7,814 nt of DNA from Gammaproteobacteria bacterium (GCA_020630145.1 JAHDBX010000065.1:1-7814), one strand, 5' to 3'; positions 1 through 6,989 are shown, counted from the stretch's first letter. Translations and numbers: made by a program. Notes: generated by a model from the letters alone, not told the origin.

Positions 1-150
1 ATCGAAGAGCCCGGTGTATACCGTGGCCAATGTGCTGAATTATGCGGTAAAGACCATGCCTTTATGCCTGTGGTTGTACGTGCAGTTTCAGTAGAAGAAT
101 ACGAAGCTTGGCTAGCCGAGCAAAAAGCAACGCAGCTTGCTGCCAAATAA
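1..150 (+). CDS. coxB: Cytochrome c oxidase subunit II, C-terminal fragment (5' end outside window)
   Basis: Frame 1 is open from the first base to a TAA at 148-150 and gives the last 49 residues of subunit II. The fragment carries the dinuclear CuA signature: Cys11, Glu13, Cys15, His19 and Met22 (numbered in the fragment) in the pattern [12 protein letters not shown]. In the family this periplasmic cupredoxin domain receives electrons from cytochrome c and passes them to heme a in CoxA. The protein ends 27 residues after the CuA methionine, so there is no C-terminal cytochrome c domain as in caa3 fusions; this is a plain aa3-type subunit II. The stop lies 14 bases before the coxA start, consistent with one operon. 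The N-terminal membrane anchors and the start are outside the window. Confidence 0.97.
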   Translation: MEEPGVYRGQCAELCGKDHAFMPVVVRAVSVEEYEAWLAEQKATQLAAK

Positions 151-151
151 C

Positions 152-155
152 GGGG
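152..155 (+). promoter_or_regulatory. Probable ribosome binding site of coxA
   Basis: A GGGG run lies 9 bases before the ATG at 165, just after the coxB stop. It helps decide the coxA start: the same frame is open upstream to a TTG at 108, but those extra 19 codons overlap the end of coxB and have no family resemblance. Confidence 0.5.
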
Positions 156-164
156 TTTAACGAT

Positions 165-1733
165 ATGTCTGATCATGATCATGGCCCAGCTAAAGGCTTA
201 CTACGCTGGGTAACTACAACAAACCATAAAGACCTAGGTTCTCTATATTTATGGTTTGCTTTTATAATGTTTTTTGTGGGCGGCTTTATGGCGCTTATTA
301 TCCGTGCCGAATTATTCGAGCCGGGTATGCAGTTTGTCGATCCACAGTTCTTTAATTCAATGACCACCATGCACGCACTCATTATGATATTTGGTGCGGT
401 GATGCCAGCGTTTGTTGGCTTGTCTAACTGGTTAATTCCAATGATGATAGGTGCACCAGATATGGCCCTGCCACGTTTGAATAACTGGGGGTTTTGGATA
501 CTACCTTTTGCATTTGCCATGTTATTAAGTACATTGTTTATGGATGGTGGTGCACCAGCCGGTGGTTGGACGATGTATGCGCCTCTAGTATTGCAAACAG
601 GTGATGCATTCCCATTTGTTATCTTTGCGATTCATTTAATGGGTATTTCATCCATTATGGGTTCAATTAACGTGGTTGCGACTATTCTTAATATGCGTGC
701 GCCGGGTATGAGCCTAATGAAAATGCCATTGTTCGTATGGACATGGTTAATCACAGCTTACCTATTGATTGCGACTATGCCAGTATTGGCTGGTGCAGTA
801 ACCATGTTATTAATGGATAAGTTCTTTGGTACCAGCTTCTTTAGCGCGGCCGGTGGCGGTGACCCCGTTCTGTATCAACATATTTTCTGGTTCTTTGGTC
901 ATCCAGAGGTATATATCTTGATCTTGCCAGCCTTTGGTATCGTATCAATGATTATTCCAACCTTTGCACGTAAACCACTATTTGGTTATGCCTCAATGGT
1001 GTATGCAACGGCGTCCATTGCCTTCTTATCGTTTATCGTATGGGCTCACCATATGTTTACAGTAGGTATGCCTTTGTCGGGTGAGCTGTTCTTTATGTTT
1101 TCAACCATGTTAATTGCTGTGCCAACAGGCGTAAAAGTATTTAACTGGATGGCTACAATGTGGCGCGGTGCAATGACATTTGAAACGCCTATGTTATTTG
1201 CTATTGGCTTCTTGGTCATGTTTACACTGGGTGGTTTCTCAGGTGTCATGATGGCAATAACACCTGTTGATTTCCAATATCATGATACCTACTTTATTGT
1301 TGCTCACTTCCACTATGTATTAGTGCCGGGTGCAGTGTTCTCAATTATTGCTGCGGTATATTACTGGTTGCCAAAGTGGACGGGTTATATGTACAACGAA
1401 ACATTAGGTAAGTGGCATTTCTGGTTGTCGGCTATATCAGTAAATATTACTTTCTTCCCTATGCATTTCGTTGGCTTGGCCGCTATGCCTCGTCGTTACG
1501 CTGATTACGCTGTGCAATACGCAGACTTCAATGCGATTGCATCAGTAGGTGCATTCATCTTTGGTTTCTCGCAATTATTGTTCTTGTACATCGTTATTAA
1601 AACTGTGTGGTTTAGTAAGCAAGAAAGTAAAGCGACTGACCAAGTATGGGAAGGCGCAGAAGGCTTAGAGTGGGAAGAGTTAACATCGCCGCCGGCATAC
1701 CACTCGTTTACTGTTCCACCTGTTGTAAAGTAA
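165..1733 (+). CDS. coxA: Cytochrome c oxidase subunit I (aa3 type, A1 class)
   Basis: This 522-residue, roughly 12-helix heme-copper oxidase subunit reduces O2 to water and pumps protons. Metal ligands are visible: His70 and His383 for heme a, His381 for heme a3, and His246, His295 and His296 for CuB. Tyr250, which cross-links to His246 in the family, is present. The D channel is complete (Asp99, Asn88, Asn106, Ser162, Ser163, Asn169, Glu248 in GHPEVY), as is Lys324 of the K channel. His373/Asp374 (Mg site) and Arg443/Arg444 (heme propionates) are also kept. Together these define the A1 class. The start at 165 gives the usual N-terminus (MSDHDHGP, then TTNHKDLG) and avoids overlap with coxB. 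The stop is only 3 bases before the next gene. Heme A is expected because ctaA and ctaB follow downstream. Confidence 0.98.
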   Translation: MSDHDHGPAKGLLRWVTTTNHKDLGSLYLWFAFIMFFVGGFMALIIRAELFEPGMQFVDPQFFNSMTTMHALIMIFGAVMPAFVGLSNWLIPMMIGAPDMALPRLNNWGFWILPFAFAMLLSTLFMDGGAPAGGWTMYAPLVLQTGDAFPFVIFAIHLMGISSIMGSINVVATILNMRAPGMSLMKMPLFVWTWLITAYLLIATMPVLAGAVTMLLMDKFFGTSFFSAAGGGDPVLYQHIFWFFGHPEVYILILPAFGIVSMIIPTFARKPLFGYASMVYATASIAFLSFIVWAHHMFTVGMPLSGELFFMFSTMLIAVPTGVKVFNWMATMWRGAMTFETPMLFAIGFLVMFTLGGFSGVMMAITPVDFQYHDTYFIVAHFHYVLVPGAVFSIIAAVYYWLPKWTGYMYNETLGKWHFWLSAISVNITFFPMHFVGLAAMPRRYADYAVQYADFNAIASVGAFIFGFSQLLFLYIVIKTVWFSKQESKATDQVWEGAEGLEWEELTSPPAYHSFTVPPVVK

Positions 1734-1736
1734 GCA

Positions 1737-2306
1737 GTGGAACAAAGACAACAACTGGCTGAGGCCGACCATATAAAGGTGCAAGTCTCAGCCGGTAAAA
1801 TGGTACTAGTTGTTATAGCTATGTTTGCATTTGGTTTTGCACTAGTACCCTTGTATGACGTTATATGCGATATAACGGGCTTAAATGGTAAAACCGGTGT
1901 TATTGATGCGAGCCAAGCAGGTGATGATGACCGTTTTACGCCCGATACAACGCGTGATGTTGGGGTAAACTTTGTTACAAGTGTTAACGAGTTTGCGCCA
2001 ATAGAGTTTCGCGCAGAAATGCCTAGCATGGATATACATCCTGGCGGTGTTTACGAAGCAAAGTTTATCGCCCGGAATAAAAGCGATCAGTTTTTAATCG
2101 GGCAAGCGGTACCGAGTGTGTCGCCAAGAGAAGCCTCACTTTATTTTAATAAAGTTGAGTGTTTCTGTTTTGAAAATCAGCCTTTTGAGGCTGGAGAAGA
2201 AAAAGTAATGCCAGTTAAATTTATCGTTGATAAAGAACTGCCAGAGCGATATAAATCTATTGTCTTATCGTATACGTTTTTTAACGTTAGTGATAAAGCC
2301 AAATAA
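1737..2306 (+). CDS. ctaG: Cytochrome c oxidase assembly protein, copper chaperone for CuB (Cox11)
   Basis: This 189-residue protein belongs to the Cox11/CtaG family, which delivers Cu(I) to the CuB site of subunit I. It has a short cytosolic N-terminus, one membrane helix at about residues 22-41, then a periplasmic Ig-like domain. The conserved cysteines are present: Cys44 just after the helix (LYDVIC) and Cys142/Cys144 in the copper-binding CFCF motif. The chosen start is a GTG 3 bases after the coxA stop. The next in-frame ATG (1800, residue 22) would remove the whole cytosolic segment and begin at the helix, so it is less likely. The region upstream of the GTG has only a weak purine-rich stretch, so translation may depend on ribosomes finishing coxA. 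The length is normal for the family. Confidence 0.95.
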   Translation: MEQRQQLAEADHIKVQVSAGKMVLVVIAMFAFGFALVPLYDVICDITGLNGKTGVIDASQAGDDDRFTPDTTRDVGVNFVTSVNEFAPIEFRAEMPSMDIHPGGVYEAKFIARNKSDQFLIGQAVPSVSPREASLYFNKVECFCFENQPFEAGEEKVMPVKFIVDKELPERYKSIVLSYTFFNVSDKAK

Positions 2307-2321
2307 CAAATAGAAAACAAA

Positions 2322-2327
2322 TGAGGA
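2322..2327 (+). promoter_or_regulatory. Strong Shine-Dalgarno site of coxC
   Basis: TGAGGA lies 6 bases before the coxC ATG in the 27-base gap after ctaG. It is the clearest ribosome binding site in the window; most other genes here have weak or no such site. This suggests independent, efficient initiation of the structural subunit, unlike the assembly genes. Confidence 0.75.
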
Positions 2328-2333
2328 AAAGTC

Positions 2334-3203
2334 ATGGCTCATAGTAAAGATGCTTATTTTGTACCCCACAGTACAGACTACTGGCCAATAGTAGGTTCGG
2401 TTGGCTTAGTTGGTATGGTTGGCGGTTTTGCTGCATTTTTAAATGGCATGCCTATAGGCGAAATATCAATGATATTTGGTTTGGTTGTGTTTTTAATTAT
2501 GTTTTGGGGCTGGTTTCGTGTTGTGATTAAAGAAAGTCATGCTGGTTTGTATAGCAAGCAAGTTGATTTTACTTTTCGTTGGGGCATGGGCTGGTTTATT
2601 TTTTCTGAAGTCATGTTCTTCTGCGCATTTTTTGGTGCATTGTTTTACGCGCGTTCGCTGTCGCTGCCATGGTTAAGTGGTGAAGGCTCGGGTTCCATAA
2701 CGCACGAGAACTTATGGCAAACATTTGAGTATGTATGGCCAACGAATGGTCCTGCTGGTTTGGGTGGTGACTTTGAAGGCATGGGGCCATGGGGTTTGCC
2801 ATTAATTAATACGCTGTTGCTGCTAAGCAGTGGTATTACCTTAACATGGGCGCATCATGCTATTGTTAAAGGCCATCGCACACAGGTTATTATTGGTTTA
2901 TTTCTAACAGTATTGTTAGGCGCTATTTTTATGGGCTTCCAGGTTGAAGAATATATTCATGCGTATAAAGAACTTAACCTGACGCTTGAAACAGGTATTT
3001 ATGGCAGCACCTTCTTTATGCTAACCGGTTTTCATGGCTTCCACGTAACCATGGGCGCGATTATGCTAGCCGTTATCTTGGTACGTGTATGCATGGGGCA
3101 CTTTACGCCAGAAAATCACTTTGCATTTGAAGCATGTGCTTGGTATTGGCACTTTGTTGATGTTGTTTGGTTAGGCCTGTTTGTTTTTGTTTATATTATG
3201 TAA
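2334..3203 (+). CDS. coxC: Cytochrome c oxidase subunit III
   Basis: This 289-residue integral membrane protein is subunit III of the aa3 oxidase, with about seven helices. In the family it stabilises subunit I and helps sustain proton uptake through the D channel. Recognisable features are Glu92 in the helix SEVMFF (the conserved membrane carboxylate), the QVEEY segment (residues 203-207), TGFHGFHVTMG (231-241) with His234 and His237, and the C-terminal WYWHFVDVVWL (270-280) with His273. The start is supported by a strong ribosome binding site 6 bases upstream. It closes the structural operon: a stem-loop terminator begins 16 bases after the stop, and the next gene is on the other strand. 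Confidence 0.97.
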   Translation: MAHSKDAYFVPHSTDYWPIVGSVGLVGMVGGFAAFLNGMPIGEISMIFGLVVFLIMFWGWFRVVIKESHAGLYSKQVDFTFRWGMGWFIFSEVMFFCAFFGALFYARSLSLPWLSGEGSGSITHENLWQTFEYVWPTNGPAGLGGDFEGMGPWGLPLINTLLLLSSGITLTWAHHAIVKGHRTQVIIGLFLTVLLGAIFMGFQVEEYIHAYKELNLTLETGIYGSTFFMLTGFHGFHVTMGAIMLAVILVRVCMGHFTPENHFAFEACAWYWHFVDVVWLGLFVFVYIM

Positions 3204-3219
3204 GCAAAGTAAAAATAAT

Positions 3220-3261
3220 AAAAAAGCGCGGGACTGCACAAACAGCACCGCGCTTTTTTTT
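3220..3261. terminator. Bidirectional intrinsic terminator between convergent coxC and the DUF2909-like gene
   Basis: A GC stem GCGCGG (3226-3231) pairs perfectly with CCGCGC (3248-3253). It is flanked by six A before (3220-3225) and eight T after (3254-3261), which extend the pairing. The 16-base loop can form a small inner stem (CTG 3234-3236 with CAG 3243-3245). Read on the plus strand it ends coxC with a T run. Read on the minus strand the A-rich stretch 3211-3225 becomes the T run, so it can also end the convergent gene. Confidence 0.92.
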
Positions 3262-3295
3262 GCCTGTTAATTTATAGAGCCTATTTTATATTGGT

Positions 3296-3508
3296 CTAAA
3301 TTGGCGATGGGTTCATGCCCAGTTGGCCGGTGGCAAGTAGAATAATGATGATGATAAACAATAGGAAAGACAGCCCAATACGCCAAGTTAAAGATTTGGC
3401 CATTTTATCGTGATCATCACCCTGTCTAAATAGATGGAATAAAGCGCTGCCTAGATTAAATAAAACGGCTAGGAAAAGCAGTAAAATAATGACTTTAACG
3501 GGACTCAT
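3296..3508 (-). CDS. Small two-helix membrane protein, DUF2909 type, in cox cluster
   Basis: This 70-residue protein has two predicted membrane helices (about residues 4-26 and 42-61) separated by a polar hydrophilic loop (RQGDDHDKMAKS). The length, twin-helix layout and position between coxC and SURF1 on the opposite strand match the DUF2909 twin-transmembrane family as I recall it from Pseudomonas-type cox clusters. Its function is unknown; a role in oxidase assembly or stability is inferred from location only. The ATG at 3506-3508 (minus strand) has at best a weak purine stretch upstream. It converges on coxC, sharing the terminator, and diverges from SURF1. There are no cysteines and no obvious metal site, though a few histidines (25, 33) occur near the loop. 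Confidence 0.85.
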   Translation of the reverse strand: MSPVKVIILLLFLAVLFNLGSALFHLFRQGDDHDKMAKSLTWRIGLSFLLFIIIIILLATGQLGMNPSPI

Positions 3509-3553
3509 AATTATATTGTCTTACTTTAAAAAATACAGCATAGCGTAAAACAT

Positions 3554-3565
3554 TGGCTTAAGCCA
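3554..3565. repeat. 12-base perfect palindrome in the divergent intergenic region
   Basis: TGGCTTAAGCCA is a perfect palindrome with no spacer, near the middle of the 112-base gap between the minus-strand DUF2909-like gene and SURF1. The same gap has the word GCGTA three times (3543-3547, 3572-3576, 3585-3589), two of them as AGCGTAA. A divergent promoter region with a dyad is a plausible operator, but I found no convincing -35/-10 pair on either strand, so a regulatory role is only inference. Confidence 0.35.
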
Positions 3566-3620
3566 TAAGTGGCGTAGAAGATAAGCGTAACTGTAAGTAG
3601 GATTGCGGTAAAATAAACGG

Positions 3621-4376
3621 ATGAACATGATCGTTTTTAATCGGCGTTTATATATTGCCTTGCTGCCGTTCCTGGTAGTAGTGGCCTTGCTATTGATAAT
3701 GGCCAAACTGGGCTTTTGGCAGCTTGATCGGGCCGCGCAGAAAAAAGCCTTGTTAACCGCGGTGAGTGATGCACAAACTCAACAGGTACAACGCTTGTAT
3801 AAGGTGCCTGCTGAACTGCTGGATTGGCAATATCGTAAAATAGATATTAGTGGCCGTTACCTGAAAGATAAGCAGTTATTACTTGATAATCGTTTTAGTG
3901 GTAAAGCCGATGATAAAAGAGCGGGTTATGAAGTGTTAACACCATTTGAATTGCAAGACGGTTCCGTTGTGTTGGTTAATAGAGGCTGGTTACCGAGGGC
4001 GGCTAATAGGTCTGATTTGCCAAATATTGCCATGGAGCAAAATATTAAGCAGCTAAAAGGTATTGTGCGTAAGCCAGCAAAAGCATTTAGCTTGGGCAAT
4101 ATAAATGAATTGAGTAGTACTTGGCCCAAATTAATACAGTTTATTGATATCGCGCAATTATCAGAGTTGCTGGATATGCCGTTGCACCAAGCTATTGTTA
4201 TGTTATTGCCAGAGCAGCCTGAAGGTTATAGTCGGCATTGGCAAAACCAAAGTGATATTAAAATGGGTCCGGCGGTGCATTATGGCTATGCCTTTCAGTG
4301 GTTTGCCTTATCGCTTACCCTGTTGGTGTTAAGCGTGTTTATCGTTATTAAAAAAAGTGAAAAGGTTAAAGCATAA
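3621..4376 (+). CDS. SURF1 family cytochrome oxidase biogenesis protein
   Basis: This 251-residue membrane protein has the SURF1 layout: an N-terminal helix at about residues 11-29, a periplasmic domain, and a C-terminal helix at about 222-244. Family marks are GFWQLDRAAQKK (31-42), SGRY (77-80), GYEVLTPF (102-109), VLVNRGWLP (117-125) and HYGYAFQWF (220-228) with His220. SURF1 proteins assist insertion of heme A into subunit I, which fits its place beside ctaA and ctaB. The start could be the ATG at 3621 or the one at 3627; the GGA at 3619-3621 would serve the second better, and the difference is two residues. The stop TAA shares its last A with the next ATG (TAATG), which suggests translational coupling. 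Confidence 0.95.
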   Translation: MNMIVFNRRLYIALLPFLVVVALLLIMAKLGFWQLDRAAQKKALLTAVSDAQTQQVQRLYKVPAELLDWQYRKIDISGRYLKDKQLLLDNRFSGKADDKRAGYEVLTPFELQDGSVVLVNRGWLPRAANRSDLPNIAMEQNIKQLKGIVRKPAKAFSLGNINELSSTWPKLIQFIDIAQLSELLDMPLHQAIVMLLPEQPEGYSRHWQNQSDIKMGPAVHYGYAFQWFALSLTLLVLSVFIVIKKSEKVKA

Positions 4377-5002
4377 TGATGCAAGAAGAAGTGAAGCGTA
4401 AAAAAGGTCGCGTTTGGTTAGTCGCCCTCATTGCACTGTTTGTGCTGCCTATGTTGGCATCATGGGGCTTGTTTTTTTATACGCAAAAAACGGGTGAGGT
4501 ATGGGGCACAAGCAACAAAGGCGTATTAATCAGGCCAATGATTGCTTTGCAAGATATTGACCTATCTTTGTTTAACAGCCAGAAGCTCACTTTAAAAGAG
4601 TTGGAAACACAGTGGACCTTGTTATATCTAATGCCTGAGGATTGTAAAGCGCAATGTGAGCAAGACATTTACCATATGCGCCAAGTACATGTTTCAATTA
4701 GCAAAGACTTTGGCCGAGTACAACGTTTACTGGTTTTGCAAAAGCCAGAGCAGTTGCAAACAAAATATGAATTTTTGCAGCATTACAATGATATGTTAAT
4801 TGCTAAGCAAGATGATCAGGTATCGCCATTGCGTCAACAAATAGCATTACCCGTAAATGATAGGCTTAGTGGCAGTATAGAGGGGCATATCTATATAATT
4901 GACCCGCAAGCCAATGTTATGATGGTATATGAGAAGGGCGTCGACCCGGCAAAAATATTTAAAGACTTAAAAAAATTACTGCGCATGTCGCGTATTGGTT
5001 AA
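4376..5002 (+). CDS. Membrane-anchored thioredoxin-like CxxxC protein, putative oxidase assembly factor
   Basis: This 208-residue protein has a basic N-terminus (residues 6-12), a single membrane helix at about 13-35, and a soluble domain probably in the periplasm. At residues 80-105 a strand-like WTLLYLMP is followed by Cys90-Lys-Ala-Gln-Cys94, then His100 and His105. A second strand-like segment, HIYIIDPQ (171-178), resembles the late strand of SCO-type thioredoxin folds (YLIDP). The CxxxC spacing is that of SCO copper proteins, but the proline after the second Cys is missing and His171 does not align exactly with the SCO histidine. A gene at this position is, from memory, usually annotated hypothetical in Pseudomonas. 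A copper or disulfide role in oxidase assembly is inference. It overlaps SURF1 by one base; AAAGG at 4361-4365 may be its ribosome binding site. The two first codons are both ATG. Confidence 0.85.
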   Translation: MMQEEVKRKKGRVWLVALIALFVLPMLASWGLFFYTQKTGEVWGTSNKGVLIRPMIALQDIDLSLFNSQKLTLKELETQWTLLYLMPEDCKAQCEQDIYHMRQVHVSISKDFGRVQRLLVLQKPEQLQTKYEFLQHYNDMLIAKQDDQVSPLRQQIALPVNDRLSGSIEGHIYIIDPQANVMMVYEKGVDPAKIFKDLKKLLRMSRIG

Positions 5003-5008
5003 TAAACG

Positions 5009-6061
5009 ATGAAAAAAACATACAGAAGAAGGCCATGGGCTAAAAAAGCTTACGTTAATCCTACCCCTGTTGCTTTACGTTATATGGCTTTAATAGCCTT
5101 ATTGACTACTTTGACCGTAGTTGTGTTAGGTGCCTATGTGCGTTTGTCAGATGCGGGCTTAGGTTGTCCTGATTGGCCGGGTTGCTATGGCAATATTGAT
5201 GTGCCACAAAGTGCCGAAGAGCTTGCACAGGCAAATGAAGCTTATCCTGAGCGCCCAGTAGAAGTGGCTAAAGCGTGGAAAGAAATGGCACACCGCTATT
5301 TGGCTAGTGGACTTGGGTTACTAATACTGATTATAGCGCTTGTAAGTCTAATCAAAAGAAAGAAAGGTATGCTTGTGCTCTTGCCAGTCGCCTTATTAGG
5401 CATGGTAATATTTCAGGGTATGCTCGGTATGTGGACAGTGACGCTGCTACTTAAGCCCTTAATTGTTACAGCGCATTTATTGGGGGGTATGACGACACTA
5501 TCGTTGTTGGTTTGGCTTGTACTGAGTTTTTTCGCGATAAGAATAGCGAATACACACAAATTGTCTAAAGCCTTTAAGTCATATTTGATTCTATGTTTTA
5601 TTGCCTTGTGTTTGCAAATCGCCTTAGGTGGCTGGGTGAGCACAAATTATGCCGCCTTAGCATGTTATGGTTTTCCGCAATGCAACACCTATTGGTGGCC
5701 GCCGGAAACAGATTTTAAAACGGGTTTTACCCTATGGCATGGTTTAGGTATTAATTACGAATTTGGCCAGTTAGAAGCACCAGCAAGAATAGCCGTACAC
5801 CTAACACATCGCATTGGTGCTGTAGTCGTAACCGTATTGTTTATCGGTTTGATTTTTGCCTTACGTAAAAACAGTAAAAAGGTTAAAGAGCTAGGTAACT
5901 GGGTGTATGTGATTGCACCACTATTATTGTTGCAGATTTTATTGGGTATTATAAATGTCACTAAAGCTTTACCACTAGCTGTGGCAACGGCACATAATGG
6001 TGTGGCAGCTTTGTTGTTAATGGCAATGGTTAGCTTACTATTCTTAGTATTTAAGCGATAG
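5009..6061 (+). CDS. ctaA: Heme A synthase (COX15/CtaA family)
   Basis: This 350-residue, eight-helix membrane enzyme oxidises the C8 methyl of heme O to the formyl group of heme A. The four conserved heme-ligand histidines are present: His95 (AHRY), His156 (TAHLLGG), His267 (THRIGA) and His329 (TAHNG). The first periplasmic loop has the signature GAYVRLSDAGLGCPDWPGC with Cys53 and Cys59, and a second cysteine pair lies at Cys219 and Cys225 (CYGFPQC), as in the CtaA forms with disulfide loops. The N-terminus is a basic cytosolic segment of about 24 residues. It starts 6 bases after the CxxxC gene, with no good Shine-Dalgarno site, so it is probably translated by coupling. Its presence shows the oxidase uses heme A rather than heme O. 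Confidence 0.97.
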   Translation: MKKTYRRRPWAKKAYVNPTPVALRYMALIALLTTLTVVVLGAYVRLSDAGLGCPDWPGCYGNIDVPQSAEELAQANEAYPERPVEVAKAWKEMAHRYLASGLGLLILIIALVSLIKRKKGMLVLLPVALLGMVIFQGMLGMWTVTLLLKPLIVTAHLLGGMTTLSLLVWLVLSFFAIRIANTHKLSKAFKSYLILCFIALCLQIALGGWVSTNYAALACYGFPQCNTYWWPPETDFKTGFTLWHGLGINYEFGQLEAPARIAVHLTHRIGAVVVTVLFIGLIFALRKNSKKVKELGNWVYVIAPLLLLQILLGIINVTKALPLAVATAHNGVAALLLMAMVSLLFLVFKR

Positions 6062-6070
6062 TAAAAAATA

Positions 6071-6976
6071 ATGAGTACATCTGTTATAAAACAATACTAC
6101 GAGCTAACAAAACCACGGGTTGTGTTTTTATTGGTTTTTACAGCGGTAGTGGGTATGTTGTTATCAACGAAAGGTTGGGTGCCGTGGCAAGCTTTTGTTT
6201 ACGGTAGCCTCGGTATTTGGTTGGCCTCTTCAGCAGCAGCAGCTTATAACCACTTGATCGATGAAAAAATTGATGCGCAAATGGGGCGAACTGCTCAGCG
6301 CCCCTTGCCGCAAGGTCAACTCACGACTAAAAAAGTTTTTATTTTTGCCAGCAGTTTAGCCGTGTTGTCAGTACTTATATTATGGTTTTTGGTTAACCCC
6401 TTAACCGCAGTGCTAACATTTGCTTCAATGATTGGTTATGCCGTTATTTATACTATGTACCTGAAGCGTGCAACGCCGCAAAATATTGTTATAGGTGGTG
6501 CGGCAGGTGCTATGCCACCTATATTAGGTTGGGTGGCTGTTACAGGTGAAGTCCACCCTTATTCACTACTACTATTTCTAATAATATTTATTTGGACGCC
6601 GCCACATTTTTGGGCGCTTGCGGTTAAAAAACGTGAAGAGTACGCCAAAGTCGATATTCCAATGTTGCCGGTGACACACGGCGCACAATATACGCGGGTG
6701 CAAATAACGCTTTATAGTATCTTATTAATTTTGGTTACCTTGCTGCCATTTTTAACGGGTATGAGTGGCTGGATATATTTAGTTGGCACACAATTATTAA
6801 ATATCCGTTTTATGTATTTTGCTATCAAAGTACAAAAAACACAGGACGATAACTTAGCGATGAGCATGTTCTGGTTTTCTATTACTTACTTGTTTGGTGT
6901 GTTTGCAGTTTTGCTGCTTGATCACTATTACTGGGGTATTTATAAAATAGTTTACCGCTTGTTTAATCCTGTCTAA
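6071..6976 (+). CDS. ctaB: Protoheme IX farnesyltransferase (heme O synthase)
   Basis: This 301-residue UbiA-family membrane prenyltransferase adds farnesyl to heme b to give heme O, the substrate of CtaA. The first aspartate-rich motif is N60-H-L-I-D64-E-K-I-D68, followed by MGRTAQRPLP (71-80). The conserved YTMYLKRATPQNIVIGG begins at 127, GAMPPILGW at 146, WTPPHFWALA at 175, and the second Asp region is DIPMLPVTHG (195-204). About nine helices are expected and the length is normal for CyoE/CtaB. The start gives the family N-terminus (YYELTKPRVV) and lies 9 bases after the ctaA stop. No Shine-Dalgarno site is visible in the A-rich spacer. The cox context favours the name ctaB over cyoE. Confidence 0.97.
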   Translation: MSTSVIKQYYELTKPRVVFLLVFTAVVGMLLSTKGWVPWQAFVYGSLGIWLASSAAAAYNHLIDEKIDAQMGRTAQRPLPQGQLTTKKVFIFASSLAVLSVLILWFLVNPLTAVLTFASMIGYAVIYTMYLKRATPQNIVIGGAAGAMPPILGWVAVTGEVHPYSLLLFLIIFIWTPPHFWALAVKKREEYAKVDIPMLPVTHGAQYTRVQITLYSILLILVTLLPFLTGMSGWIYLVGTQLLNIRFMYFAIKVQKTQDDNLAMSMFWFSITYLFGVFAVLLLDHYYWGIYKIVYRLFNPV

Positions 6977-6989
6977 TGAAAGTGTAATG
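6974..6989 (+). other. Tandem TAATG junctions with a 3-codon mini-ORF between ctaB and the sixA-like gene
   Basis: The ctaB stop TAA (6974-6976) shares its last A with an ATG at 6976, which reads Met-Lys-Val and stops at TAA 6985-6987. That TAA in turn shares its last A with the ATG of the sixA-like gene (6987). This is a possible stop-and-restart relay; it may be chance in A+T-rich DNA. Confidence 0.35.

Noticed and set aside
108..164. In-frame upstream extension of coxA from a TTG codon
   Set aside because: It overlaps the last 14 codons and the stop of coxB, its translation does not resemble subunit I, and the ATG at 165 has a G-rich site 9 bases upstream.
170..181. 12-base perfect palindrome TGATCATGATCA
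   Set aside because: It lies inside coxA and is explained by the codons of the Asp-His-Asp-His N-terminus.
1505..2029. 174-codon open frame on the minus strand
   Set aside because: It lies antisense to the coxA/ctaG junction, both of which are clear conserved genes; its translation is low-complexity and Ser/Thr/Pro-rich, with no recognisable domain.
3510..3515. Perfect TATAAT on the minus strand before the DUF2909-like gene
   Set aside because: It ends 1 base before the ATG, so transcription would start inside the gene, and no matching -35 element is seen.
3609..3614. TAAAAT as a -10 element before SURF1
   Set aside because: No acceptable -35 lies 16-18 bases upstream, and the start codon would be only 6 bases after it.
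6226..6243. Short run of AGC/CAG triplets
   Set aside because: It encodes the Ser/Ala-rich part of a CtaB helix just before the Asp motif and is too short to count as a repeat array.
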